The position numbers were made by a program, and so were the translations under genes. From assembly GCA_964607015.1 (NCBI GenBank), contig CAZSHN010000012.1, forward strand, positions 1 to 22,503: a stretch of 22,503 nt of DNA, read 5' to 3'. Source of the DNA: CAYUNN01 sp964607015. Lineage in GTDB: Bacteria; Patescibacteriota; Minisyncoccia; Minisyncoccales; JAGGXC01. How positions within the stretch are numbered: position 1 is the first letter of the stretch; every line of letters starts with the position of its first letter. A model generated the notes under the pieces. It was not told where the DNA came from. It worked only from the letters and a program-made list of their open reading frames with translations, and ran no database searches. Positions 6,825 to 15,524 of the stretch are shown here, piece by piece.

Positions 6825-7979
6825 TTACTCTAATATTTCAATTCCAGGCAAAACTTCTCCGCAAAGGAATTTCAGTAACGCGCTTCCTCCAGTAGAAATA
6901 TGATCAAAACCAGTAGACCACTCAAACTTTTTAATTGCCGCAATGGTATCTCCTCCTCCAGCGATATTAAAAGAGTCCTTATTGGAAGTAATCCTATCAC
7001 CAATCTCCCTTGTTCCCTGATTAAATCTATCTTCTTCAAAAAGACCCATCGGCCCAGCCCAAACAATTGTTTTTGCTTTCTTAATTATTTTAGAATATTC
7101 TTCAATTGCATCTATTCCAATATCATAAACACTCTCTTCTCTTCTAATGGTTCCCAGCCCTGCAACTCTTTTGTAGCCCCAATTTTCTTCTAAAGAGAAT
7201 AAGACATCCTTGGGTAAATGAATCCCTTTGTCAGTAATATCTATCTGATCAACTGCTTTTATTATTTTTTCTTCTAGCTCAGGCTCTCCTACTAAAATAT
7301 TTTTAGCAATCAAAATACTTTTTGATAAGTAACCATTTAATAATAAATGATCCGAAATATTAGCTAATTTAGGAATCGCTTCAATTTTTGCCGACTTCTT
7401 GCCTCCTACTATAAAAACCAATGGTCTTTCTGGATCCTGAATAACTTTTGATAAAACATCGATCTCTTTTTTTAAAGATAATCCAGCAGCAGAAGAAAGC
7501 AAAACAGGCAACTGAACAACAGAGGCATGTTCTCGATGAGCAACAGAAAAAGCATCATTGATATAAATCTCTCCTAATTTTGCTAATTCTTTAGCAAAAT
7601 CAAGATCATTCCCTTTTTCTCCATCATAATACCTTAAGTTCTCTAAAAGAATCACTTGACCCGATCTCATAGAATTTACCGTGTCTTCAACTTGTTTTCC
7701 TGCACAGTCCGAAAGAAACCAAACTTTCTTTTTTAATAACTTCTCTAGCTCAGAAGCTACCGGTTTAAGACTAAACTCTCTTTCTTTGTCTTTGGGTCTC
7801 CCCAAATGACTAATCAAAATTATTTTTGCATCTCTTTCTAGTAAATAATTAATCGTAGGAAGAGCTGCTCTTATCCTGAAAGTATCGGTAATATTTCCTT
7901 TCTTATCTTGGGGAACATTAAAATCAACTCTCACTAAAACTCTTTTATTAGAAACATCAATATCTTTAATAGTTTTCAT
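6825..7979 (-). CDS. pgk: phosphoglycerate kinase
   Basis: A 384-residue glycolytic enzyme that transfers phosphate from 1,3-bisphosphoglycerate to ADP in the cytoplasm. All family blocks are present: RVDFNVP (17-23), SHLGRPKDKE, ENLRYYDGEKGND, NDAFSVAHREHAS, GGKKSAKIEAI, WAGPMGLFE, the nucleotide-binding AGGGDTIAAI, and STGGSALLKFL near the C-terminus. Length is slightly below the bacterial norm (about 390-400). It starts 17 bases after the VirD4-like gene with no promoter between, so it is probably the last gene of that transcript, an unusual partner for a glycolytic gene. With korA/korB it supports a fermentative, substrate-level-phosphorylating metabolism. Confidence 0.97.
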   Translation of the reverse strand: MKTIKDIDVSNKRVLVRVDFNVPQDKKGNITDTFRIRAALPTINYLLERDAKIILISHLGRPKDKEREFSLKPVASELEKLLKKKVWFLSDCAGKQVEDTVNSMRSGQVILLENLRYYDGEKGNDLDFAKELAKLGEIYINDAFSVAHREHASVVQLPVLLSSAAGLSLKKEIDVLSKVIQDPERPLVFIVGGKKSAKIEAIPKLANISDHLLLNGYLSKSILIAKNILVGEPELEEKIIKAVDQIDITDKGIHLPKDVLFSLEENWGYKRVAGLGTIRREESVYDIGIDAIEEYSKIIKKAKTIVWAGPMGLFEEDRFNQGTREIGDRITSNKDSFNIAGGGDTIAAIKKFEWSTGFDHISTGGSALLKFLCGEVLPGIEILE

Positions 7980-7996
7980 TGCGCAATATTTTACTA

Positions 7997-9607
7997 TTAT
8001 TCTTTATCTTTTTTTGAAGAAAGTGACTCTTCAAGAGCTTTTCTTAGGCCTTCTAAGCTAGGTTTCTTTTTGGGCTTACTCGTATCTTCTCTTTTTCTAG
8101 GAGAAACAGGCTTTGGCAGTCCTTGTTCTTTAACAGGCTCTTTAACAGGTTCTTTGGCAGGTTTTTGTTTTTCCTGCCCAGAATCCTTTTCTCTTTTTTC
8201 TTTCAGACAAGACTTACAATAGACTGGTCTTTCCGGATCTGGCTTGAAAGGAACTTTAACCCATTTTTTGCAACTACTGCATTGAGCATCATATAATGCA
8301 GGTGGCATTTTCGTTTGTTCTTCTGTGTCATCAAGATTTTCTGTCCAACGAGTAATCTTTTCGTCTACTTTTTCTTTGAGGGTTCCATATCTTTCCCGAG
8401 AAACTTTTATTATCTTGTCTTTATTAGAATACTCTGGCTTTTCAAAAGGAGGAAGAGTTTTAGCAGAAAAAGGTCTTTCTGCTAACCCGTCAACCATTAA
8501 TTTAAGATATATATGATATTTAGCTAAATTAACAAAATCCTCGGCATTAAATTCTGGGAGAAATTCTTTTTCAATAAACTCAGCGTCTTCGGCTCCCACC
8601 CTGAAAGAAATAAGAGTTCCTACGTTACCAAACACAGCATCTCTCACCTCATCTTCCATTTGTGCAATATATTGATGACCTAAAGTTAAACACAATCTAT
8701 ACTTTCTTGCCTCAGAGAGAATATTTACAAAACTTTCTGTAGCAAAGTTCTGAAACTCATCAACATAAAGATAAAAATCTTTTCTTTCCTCCTCCGGAAT
8801 ATTAACTCTTTGCATTGCTGCTAATTGAAGCTTAGTAATTAAAAGAGCTCCTAATAATCGGGAGGCATCTTCTCCTACTCTTCCCTTAGAAAGGTTAATA
8901 ATCAATATTTTTCTATCGTCCATAACCTTCATCATGTCGATGGAAGATCTTGTCTGACCAATAATATTTCTGATCAAAGGAGCAGAAATAAATTGACCGA
9001 TCTTGTTTTGAATTGCTGCTGTTGCCTCGATTTCATAACGTTGATTATAGCGGGCAAACTCCTGAGTCCAGAAAGATTTGACAACCGGATCAGTAACCTT
9101 ATCAACTACTTTTTTTCTAAAATCAGGATTAGCTAACATTCTATTAACTCCGAGTAATGTAGCTCCTGGATATTCTAATAAAGCTAAAATACAATTATTC
9201 AAAATATATTCCATTCTGGCAGACCAAACGTCCGGCCAGATCTTTTTGAAAACACCCATCAATCCTCCTGCTACTAAATGCCTGTAGGAAGGGCCTACTT
9301 TTTCCATAATATTAAAAGCTATTGGATAATCCATGTCCCCAGGATTAAAATAAACTACATCATTAATTCTGTCGGAAGGAACAAAATCTAAAAGTTCCTC
9401 AGCAGCTTCTCCGTGAGGATCAACAAATCCAATACCGTGTCCTTTTTGAATATCTTGAATAGCCATGTTCTGCAAAAGAGCAGTTTTTCCCATACCTGTC
9501 TTACCAACAACATAAACATGACGACGTCGGTCGTCAGTTTTTATCCCAAATCTTTTTCTAAGATTACGAAATGTTGTTTCTCCAAAGAAATTTATAGAAT
9601 CGGGCAT
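7997..9607 (-). CDS. VirD4/TraG-like type IV secretion ATPase with C-terminal zinc ribbon
   Basis: A 536-residue HerA/FtsK-superfamily motor. Walker A is GKTGMGKT (35-42), Walker B is FYLYVDEFQNF (D283, E284), and TLGHQYIAQM (308-317) is the following glutamine motif. IGFVDPHGEAAEELL (59-73) is typical of DUF87/TraD-type coupling ATPases. Residues 443-467 hold a zinc ribbon of two CxxC pairs (C443, C446, C464, C467). The rest is a low-complexity Lys/Pro/Glu tail with KEPVKEP repeats. There is no membrane segment; the neighbour upstream supplies one. Such ATPases pump DNA or protein through a membrane, but no relaxase or VirB4/pilus gene is here, so the substrate is open. It starts 16 bases after its neighbour's stop. 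Confidence 0.88.
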   Translation of the reverse strand: MPDSINFFGETTFRNLRKRFGIKTDDRRRHVYVVGKTGMGKTALLQNMAIQDIQKGHGIGFVDPHGEAAEELLDFVPSDRINDVVYFNPGDMDYPIAFNIMEKVGPSYRHLVAGGLMGVFKKIWPDVWSARMEYILNNCILALLEYPGATLLGVNRMLANPDFRKKVVDKVTDPVVKSFWTQEFARYNQRYEIEATAAIQNKIGQFISAPLIRNIIGQTRSSIDMMKVMDDRKILIINLSKGRVGEDASRLLGALLITKLQLAAMQRVNIPEEERKDFYLYVDEFQNFATESFVNILSEARKYRLCLTLGHQYIAQMEDEVRDAVFGNVGTLISFRVGAEDAEFIEKEFLPEFNAEDFVNLAKYHIYLKLMVDGLAERPFSAKTLPPFEKPEYSNKDKIIKVSRERYGTLKEKVDEKITRWTENLDDTEEQTKMPPALYDAQCSSCKKWVKVPFKPDPERPVYCKSCLKEKREKDSGQEKQKPAKEPVKEPVKEQGLPKPVSPRKREDTSKPKKKPSLEGLRKALEESLSSKKDKE

Positions 9608-9623
9608 AATAATATATTAATTA

Positions 9624-10901
9624 TCATTCACTGGGCAATCCAGAAGGAGCTTCTCCTTTCTTAGCGTCAACCCTTGGAACAGTTGGAGCAGGAGCTGATG
9701 ATTTTCCTGGGAAGTGAAAAAGAGTAGCCAATTCATCGGCAGTAAAAACAAATGTTGCTGCCTTAGGATCAAGGGGAAACTTAGGAGGCCATCTTCGAAC
9801 ATATCTATCAAAAATTCTTCTCTTTCTCATGTACTGTCTCCTCTTCTTTAAAAACCACTGAACCTTGGGAATGGTGTATTTGTAAGGTTTCAAACCATTC
9901 ATACTTTCAGAAGAAACATTTTTAAAAAAACCGTAAGGAATACGTGCTTTCGGCTTGAAAAATACATCTCTTTTTCCCAAATAAAGACAACGAATAGCAG
10001 TTATAAAACCAAACTTTCCAATTTTTTCTTCGATAGCAGCAACAGCTTCTCTTTCTCCAGGGGTAAGTTTCATTTCTGGAGGCAAAAAGAACTCTTCCTC
10101 CTCTTTTGTTTCAACTCCTCCTGGTGGCTTTCCGGAAATCAAAACATCAGCTGCTTCTTTTACCATTGGACTGAACTTTGTTTCTTTTTTTGTATCTCTG
10201 TGAACCATTTCATTGATCATTTCTTCTCCTTCTTTTTGCCAAGGATTTTCATCTCTAATTGGAGTTATTCTCATTTGAAGCCACATATGTTCTCCAGGAC
10301 CAAGAGTAGCCATTCCATCCAATAAACCAGCTAAAGGATCTAGTCTTTTCTCCTCTATTGTCTCTCTTCCGTCTTCAAAATATTTATAGTTTTTAATCGG
10401 ATAGGCGCTGTGTTTGGTAGCTTCAAAGTCAAAACCAAAAAGATCCCAATCCTTATTGGGAGTATTTGGTGGAAGTAATTTTGTATAATCCTCAACGACA
10501 GAAATCTCAGCATTAGGATACTGAGAATAAATATTTGATTCAAGTATTTCTTTAAATTTGTCAGAGCAACGAATAAAGAAGTGCACCTCGCCTTCTATGC
10601 TTGCTATCTCTAAGCTATAACCTAATTGAATCTCTCCTTCTAGCCATGTCTCTCCCCAAGTAAATACATCATGAACTCCATGAAAACCATTAAAGACTTG
10701 CTCCATCGCTTTAATTGGCTTTACCACCTCTTTTGGAATTCTAATTTCGAAAACAACCGTATTCACTCCTCCAAGAAATTTCTCGTTCTGATACCATTTC
10801 CAGAAAAAAAGAAAATGCCTGTAAAAAACAAAAGGCAAAGGCAACCACCACCAATTTTTTAAAATTGTCCAAAGAATTATTAAATGAGAATAAACCTCCA
10901 T
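9624..10901 (-). CDS. membrane-anchored partner of the VirD4-like ATPase
   Basis: A 425-residue protein. Its N-terminus carries aromatic-rich hydrophobic segments (about residues 5-38, with WWWLPLPFVFY and FLFFW). A globular region follows, starting VVFEIRIPKEVVKPIKAMEQ and VFNGFHGV. The C-terminal third is basic and Tyr/Arg-rich (KKRRQYMRKRRIFDRYVRRW), then a Pro/Ala-rich tail. The EIRIPKE-AMEQVFNGFHG stretch is, as I recall, like the N-terminal region of larger single-chain TraG/VirD4-like proteins, so this gene and the next may be the two halves of one machine. I recall similar gene pairs in other CPR genomes but could not check. It has no nuclease or ATPase motif. It starts six bases after the preceding stop. 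Confidence 0.78.
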   Translation of the reverse strand: MEVYSHLIILWTILKNWWWLPLPFVFYRHFLFFWKWYQNEKFLGGVNTVVFEIRIPKEVVKPIKAMEQVFNGFHGVHDVFTWGETWLEGEIQLGYSLEIASIEGEVHFFIRCSDKFKEILESNIYSQYPNAEISVVEDYTKLLPPNTPNKDWDLFGFDFEATKHSAYPIKNYKYFEDGRETIEEKRLDPLAGLLDGMATLGPGEHMWLQMRITPIRDENPWQKEGEEMINEMVHRDTKKETKFSPMVKEAADVLISGKPPGGVETKEEEEFFLPPEMKLTPGEREAVAAIEEKIGKFGFITAIRCLYLGKRDVFFKPKARIPYGFFKNVSSESMNGLKPYKYTIPKVQWFLKKRRQYMRKRRIFDRYVRRWPPKFPLDPKAATFVFTADELATLFHFPGKSSAPAPTVPRVDAKKGEAPSGLPSE

Positions 10902-10907
10902 CTTATT

Positions 10908-11939
10908 TTAACCCTCTTTTACTGTATATTTTCCTTTAGAATCTTTTTCAAAGTATTCTTTATTCTGTAAATTCAATAAGATAGTATTTTCCTTAACCAT
11001 TCTCTGGGAAAGGACTTTCTTTATTACCTCTTCTTTAGATAACGGTTTATCACTCTCTTTCAAGGTAGCTAGAATAACATCTTTTACCTGCCCGGGAGAA
11101 TAGCCCCATTCTTTTAAAGCATATATTCCCCTTCCCACTAAAACAAACCTTGAATCTCTAATCAATTCATTGTGAACTGTTTGAGGAAGAGCATTAGAAT
11201 TGTAATTCAATCCTAATTTATTAATCAATTCAGCTACTTCCTTGAAATGAAGGGGTTTTTCTTTTTTCTTTAAAGCTAAATAAGCCTTATCTTTTATTCC
11301 TCTAGGATTAACTTCAGACCATTCCTTTAATCCAAATTCTCCTTCAGGGCTTTGGTCAATATCTTTTGATATTCTTAAATAAGAAATTAAAGCATCAGAA
11401 CCAACCTTCTGATCAATATTAATTTCTTTTTTAAAAACATCTGATAAATTATCCTGAGGAATTAATTCTTTCTTCTTTTTAAATCTTTTAATAAAAGAAC
11501 TAACTACGTTTTTAGCTAAATCTACTGAGTCAGAATTAATAGTCCATAAAGCATGAAAATTCTTTGTTTCAGAAAATCTCTTAAAAGGACTTCCCAAAGT
11601 TAACCAGAACAAAGCCTGGTTCTTTTCTTCTGGGGAATCAAATTGATTTAATAAAACATCTTCTCTTTCCAAATCTCCTTTGCTTCTAAGATAATCTTTA
11701 AATTCCTGAAAAATATTAGAAAAAGCAGAATCTTTAACTTCTTCTTTTACAATACTAAGTCCATTGCTTTCAATTTGCCTTACTCTCTCTCTGCAGATAC
11801 CATAACTTTTTCCAATAGCTTCCAAGGTTTCTTTATCTTTTTTGCCCAAACCAAACCTGCGACTAACAACGTCTCGGGTTCTTTTAGGCAACTTTTTTAA
11901 CAATTCTTGATATTTATTTTTATAATTTAATTTTTCCAT
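10908..11939 (-). CDS. sigma-70 region 4 / HARE-HTH fusion regulator
   Basis: A 343-residue putative transcription factor if the ATG at 11939 is used. An in-frame ATG at 11960 would add MGGCLLI, but those codons contain GGGAGGG, better read as a ribosome binding site. Residues about 12-65 match sigma-70 region 4 (LPKRTRDVVSRRFGL, then the helix-turn-helix ending YGICRERVRQIESNGL), which binds -35 boxes. No sigma region 2 is present. Residues about 212-281 look like a HARE-HTH domain (KPLHFKEVAELINKLGL ... RFVLVGRGIYALKEWGY), as in RNA polymerase delta subunit. The last 60 residues may be a further winged helix. It heads the transcript leading to the VirD4-like pair. Confidence 0.85.
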   Translation of the reverse strand: MEKLNYKNKYQELLKKLPKRTRDVVSRRFGLGKKDKETLEAIGKSYGICRERVRQIESNGLSIVKEEVKDSAFSNIFQEFKDYLRSKGDLEREDVLLNQFDSPEEKNQALFWLTLGSPFKRFSETKNFHALWTINSDSVDLAKNVVSSFIKRFKKKKELIPQDNLSDVFKKEINIDQKVGSDALISYLRISKDIDQSPEGEFGLKEWSEVNPRGIKDKAYLALKKKEKPLHFKEVAELINKLGLNYNSNALPQTVHNELIRDSRFVLVGRGIYALKEWGYSPGQVKDVILATLKESDKPLSKEEVIKKVLSQRMVKENTILLNLQNKEYFEKDSKGKYTVKEG

Positions 11940-11981
11940 AATTAATAAACACCCTCCCATTTTTATTTAGACTATTTTCTT

Positions 11982-12010
11982 ATCTAAACACATTGTAAAA
12001 GTAAAGTCAA
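11982..12010 (-). promoter_or_regulatory. promoter of the sigma-4/HARE-VirD4-like operon
   Basis: TTGACT (12010-12005) and TTAGAT (11987-11982) are 17 bases apart on the minus strand. The -35 box contains the TGA stop of secF, so this operon begins exactly where the sec operon ends. Confidence 0.6.
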
Positions 12011-12894
12011 CCCCTACTTTTCCTCAACCAGACAACTAGAATAGGGGCTGCTAGACAGATTGAGGAATAGGTTCCAAGGACCACTCCTAAGATCAGAGCA
12101 AGACTAAAGAAGGTCAAAGTATAACCTCCAAAGAAGAAAATAGCTAACAAAACAAAAAGAGTTGTTAAAGAAGTATTAACAGAACGAGAAAGGTTCTGAT
12201 TTAAACTTTGATTAACTGCTTCTTCAAAGCTTATACTCTTTTTCAAAAGATTTTCTCTTATTCTGTCAAAAACAACAACTGTATCATTAACAGAATAACC
12301 AAATACAGTTAATAAGGCAGTAATTATTGGGATAGATATTTCAACAGAATAAAACTTTCCAAGAATAGCAAAGATACCAATAGGAATAAAAACATCGTGA
12401 GACAAGGCAATAATAGTAGCAACACCATATTGCCAAGATCTTACTGGTTGAGAAACTTTTCTAAAAGAAAAAGTAACATAAACAAGAATAGAAACAATTG
12501 CCAAAATAATAACTAATTTAGTTTTCTCTTTAACTTCCTCTCCTATTACCGGACCAATTGTTTCAAATTTAATTTCTTCTAACTGACTGCCCTCTCCCAT
12601 CTTTTCTAAAATCTCCTGATGAGTTTCTTCTGAAATGTTTTTCATTCTAATAATAACTCCTTTTTCTCCAGTTGGCTGAACTTGAATCTCTCCCAATTCT
12701 AAATCAGATAACCTCTCTTCAATCTCTTGGTTAGCTAATCTGGATTCTTCATATTCCACCTCTAAAATACTTCCACCAGTAAAATCAATTCCTAGCCTTA
12801 GACCAAATAATCCAAGAGCAACAATGCTCATTAAGATTAATGCTCCAGATATTGCAAAATATATTTTTTTGTATTTCAAAAAGTTTATTTCCAT
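12007..12894 (-). CDS. secF: protein translocase subunit SecF
   Basis: A 295-residue membrane protein with six hydrophobic segments and a periplasmic loop between the first two. The family blocks are GIDFTGGSILEVEY (about 34-47), VTFSFRK, and the fourth-helix motif GYSVNDTVVVFDRIREN. With SecD it uses the proton motive force to complete SecA-driven export through SecYEG. The start codon overlaps the end of secD (10 bases shared), showing translational coupling. The TGA stop lies in the -35 box of the next operon. Confidence 0.96.
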   Translation of the reverse strand: MEINFLKYKKIYFAISGALILMSIVALGLFGLRLGIDFTGGSILEVEYEESRLANQEIEERLSDLELGEIQVQPTGEKGVIIRMKNISEETHQEILEKMGEGSQLEEIKFETIGPVIGEEVKEKTKLVIILAIVSILVYVTFSFRKVSQPVRSWQYGVATIIALSHDVFIPIGIFAILGKFYSVEISIPIITALLTVFGYSVNDTVVVFDRIRENLLKKSISFEEAVNQSLNQNLSRSVNTSLTTLFVLLAIFFFGGYTLTFFSLALILGVVLGTYSSICLAAPILVVWLRKSRG

Positions 12895-14237
12895 AGTTTT
12901 TTCCAGTTTTCAAACCTAGTGTTAATAAAAATTCTCAGGAAGTTTCTGGTAATAAAAACTGCCGAAAAGATACTTACTAATATTCCAAGACCTAAGGTAA
13001 AAGCAAAACCTTTAACAAAGCTTGTGCCGAAGAAAAATAGAATCAAAGCAACAATTAAGGTGGTAAGATTGCTGTCTCTGATAGAAGGCCACGCCCTAGA
13101 AAATCCCTCTTCAACTACCTCGCTGAAACTTTTACCTTCCTTTCTTTCTTCTCTCATTCTAGAAAAAATTAAAACATTAGCATCTATCGCCATTCCTATT
13201 GATAATATGAAACCAGCAATTCCCGCCAAAGTTAAAGTCACGGGAATTAATTTAAACAAAGCCAATACTATTATTACATAGATAATCAAAGAAATAGAAG
13301 CTAGAAATCCAGGAAGTCTATAAAAAACAATCATAAAGGCAATGATAGCTAAAAACCCTATTATTCCTGCTTTCAAACTTTTATCCAACGAACGCTCACC
13401 AAGAGTAGGCCCAACTGTTTGCTGAGAAATCATATTAATTGGAACTGGCAATGCACCTGCGTTTAAATTTCGAACTAATTTTTGAGCTTCTTCTTGGGTA
13501 AACTTTCCAGAAATCCTTGCCTCTCCCCCAGGAATTGCCTCTTCTACTACCGGAGAAGAAATCAACTCTCCATCAATATAAATAGGTAGTGGCTTACCAA
13601 CATTTTTTTCAGTAAGCTCTTTAAATATTTCCGAACCTTCATCGTTAAAACTAAGAACAACAGTAGGTTCAGATGTAATATTATCAAAACCTAATCGAGC
13701 CTCTTCAAGATATTTTCCAGTAAGAATAGTTGACTGAAAAGGATCTTTCCACTCCCCTTCTCCAGCTTCGTAAACTTCCATATTATGCTCCATTATCTCT
13801 TCGTAATTTGACTTGGGTTCTCTGAATTCAAGAAAAGGAGTTCTTCCTATCATATCAATAGCTTCAGAAACATCTTTAACCCCAGCTAATTCAACTATCA
13901 ATCTGTAATTATCTCCTGCTAGTTCGGTTTGAACAACAGGCTCTGACACCCCAAACAAATTAACTCTTCTTTCAATAACGTCTCTCAGTCCAGCCATCAC
14001 AGAACCATGATCCTTTTCTTTAATCTGAGAAAGATCAGCCTCATAAACTAAATGACTTCCTCCTTGCAAGTCCAATCCTAGCTTAAAAGGTTCCTCTGGA
14101 AAATGAGGAAGTTCAAGAGAAGTTCTGTTATTCAAATAATCAATTCCTTTATTAAAATAAACTGGGTAATCAAAAATCCCAGCTATAAAGGAAATAGCTA
14201 AAATAGTAATTAATATTAAATAAACTTTCTTTTTCAT
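12885..14237 (-). CDS. secD: protein translocase subunit SecD
   Basis: A 450-residue protein with one N-terminal membrane segment, a large external P1 region (about 40-275, starting LGLDLQGGSHLVYE) and five C-terminal membrane helices. The helix motif IDANVLIFSRMREE is conserved. It pairs with SecF to pull exported proteins out of the translocon. The length is that of the short SecD type; E. coli SecD (615 residues) has a larger periplasmic part. The gene begins four bases after the DUF1614 gene and overlaps secF by ten bases. Confidence 0.96.
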   Translation of the reverse strand: MKKKVYLILITILAISFIAGIFDYPVYFNKGIDYLNNRTSLELPHFPEEPFKLGLDLQGGSHLVYEADLSQIKEKDHGSVMAGLRDVIERRVNLFGVSEPVVQTELAGDNYRLIVELAGVKDVSEAIDMIGRTPFLEFREPKSNYEEIMEHNMEVYEAGEGEWKDPFQSTILTGKYLEEARLGFDNITSEPTVVLSFNDEGSEIFKELTEKNVGKPLPIYIDGELISSPVVEEAIPGGEARISGKFTQEEAQKLVRNLNAGALPVPINMISQQTVGPTLGERSLDKSLKAGIIGFLAIIAFMIVFYRLPGFLASISLIIYVIIVLALFKLIPVTLTLAGIAGFILSIGMAIDANVLIFSRMREERKEGKSFSEVVEEGFSRAWPSIRDSNLTTLIVALILFFFGTSFVKGFAFTLGLGILVSIFSAVFITRNFLRIFINTRFENWKKLWK

Positions 14238-14241
14238 AAAA

Positions 14242-14892
14242 TCACAAACTTGTTAATAAAACAGAAATAATTCCTACTAGGAATATACCATCAAATACTC
14301 CAGCCCCTCCAATAGATAACATTCCAGGAGAAACCCTCGTTGCTTTTCTAAGATGAAGAAGGTCTCCTCCAATCAATATTCCTAATACTCCAGAAACAAA
14401 TGCTATCGGAGCAGCAAATTCCGGAGCAAGAATAAAAGCAAAAAGAGCTGAAAATATAGGAGGAATAAAAGCCGGGATAGCTATTCCTCGGCCAGGAATA
14501 ATCTTTGCTAATCCATAAGAAATCAATATCATCAAACCAGTAGCTATCAATGTAGGCCTTAATGGGATTTTAGTCAAAAAAAACAAAGAAATCAAGATGG
14601 GAATAACTGCCCCTCCCAGATTAACATTAATTCCATGATATTCAAGTGATTGTTTTTTAGAAAGACCAAAGAATCCAGACCTCTCCACTCTCATCATTTT
14701 CCTTCTCGTAATTGGAATATTTACCATCGACCCAAAAAGAATAAGGGCCAGAATAAGTATCGTAGCTTCTGGAGAAAAACCAAGCTGCTCAAATCCAAAA
14801 CTAGCTATATGAAAAAACAAAAGGAAAAATAAAAAAGGAAGAAATAGTATAAAAAATATTAAAGCTAAACATCCAACTGGAAAGAAAAACAT
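14242..14892 (-). CDS. DUF1614 family membrane protein
   Basis: A 216-residue, very hydrophobic protein with about seven membrane segments. The C-terminal block RVSPGMLSIGGAGVFDGIFLVGI and the earlier YHGINVNLGGAVIPI mark it as a DUF1614-type protein (family named from memory of the motif). The function of the family is not known to me. It lies inside the sec operon, 14 bases after the spoIIM-like gene and four before secD, which suggests a role in the membrane linked to export or to envelope assembly. No ribosome binding site is evident before the ATG. Confidence 0.8.
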   Translation of the reverse strand: MFFFPVGCLALIFFILFLPFLFFLLFFHIASFGFEQLGFSPEATILILALILFGSMVNIPITRRKMMRVERSGFFGLSKKQSLEYHGINVNLGGAVIPILISLFFLTKIPLRPTLIATGLMILISYGLAKIIPGRGIAIPAFIPPIFSALFAFILAPEFAAPIAFVSGVLGILIGGDLLHLRKATRVSPGMLSIGGAGVFDGIFLVGIISVLLTSL

Positions 14893-14906
14893 AATAGTTA
14901 GAAAAG

Positions 14907-15524
14907 TTAGAAAAATTTAAATAATTCAGGAGTAACTAAAACTTCAATAACAGCAGCCATAAAAAGAAAAACAAGAACAAGCTTCAAAAAAGTATTTAAA
15001 GCCAAAGCTATTTCATTTTTAACATCTCCTTCTTTTTTAATTAATCTGTTAAAAGCAGTCCTGCCAATCTTTAATCCCATTGCTGATGATATTAGAAAAA
15101 AAGGAATTTCAATAATTCCATGGGGTAAAATTCCTGCAAGTAATTGTAAAGAATTTCCACTTTCCAAGAAATAACCTGTAAAAACACCTAAAACCTCTCC
15201 ATTCTCAACCAATCCAATTACAGGGATAATTCCAAAAACAACCCCGGTTATAATAACAAAGAAAGAAGCAATTCCATTTTTTAGAAAAATAAAAAGAATT
15301 TGAGAAATTCTATTTGCTTCTAGAATAGGAGAATAAGTTTCTTCTAATAAAGAAATTAATTCCTGAGCTTTCTCAGGAAAAAACTTATTAACATAATACC
15401 CCGCTACAATTCCTGTAATAAAAAAGATTGTAGCTAAAATAATATATGGAAAAAGAGAACGAAGATATTCTCTATGAGGATTAAAAAATTTGCCTATTAA
15501 AGATTTAAAATTATTATCTTCCAT
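14907..15524 (-). CDS. SpoIIM/DUF95-like membrane protein
   Basis: A 205-residue protein with five or so membrane segments. It matches the stage II sporulation protein M family: NGIASFFVIITGVVFGIIPVIGLVENG in the middle, then GILPHGIIEIPFFLISSAMGLKIG with the conserved HG.IE motif. In sporulating Firmicutes SpoIIM belongs to the DMP complex with SpoIID and SpoIIP that remodels peptidoglycan. No sporulation gene is here, so it must do something else, perhaps in envelope remodelling. Its start lies within the end of secA (11 shared bases), so it is translationally coupled to secA. Confidence 0.85.
   Translation of the reverse strand: MEDNNFKSLIGKFFNPHREYLRSLFPYIILATIFFITGIVAGYYVNKFFPEKAQELISLLEETYSPILEANRISQILFIFLKNGIASFFVIITGVVFGIIPVIGLVENGEVLGVFTGYFLESGNSLQLLAGILPHGIIEIPFFLISSAMGLKIGRTAFNRLIKKEGDVKNEIALALNTFLKLVLVFLFMAAVIEVLVTPELFKFF

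Noticed and set aside
7997..10901. Integrated conjugative element or plasmid
   Set aside because: The VirD4-like pair has no relaxase, integrase, repeats or att-like site nearby and sits among housekeeping genes.
14907..15524. Evidence of sporulation
   Set aside because: The SpoIIM family is widespread outside spore formers and no other sporulation gene is present.
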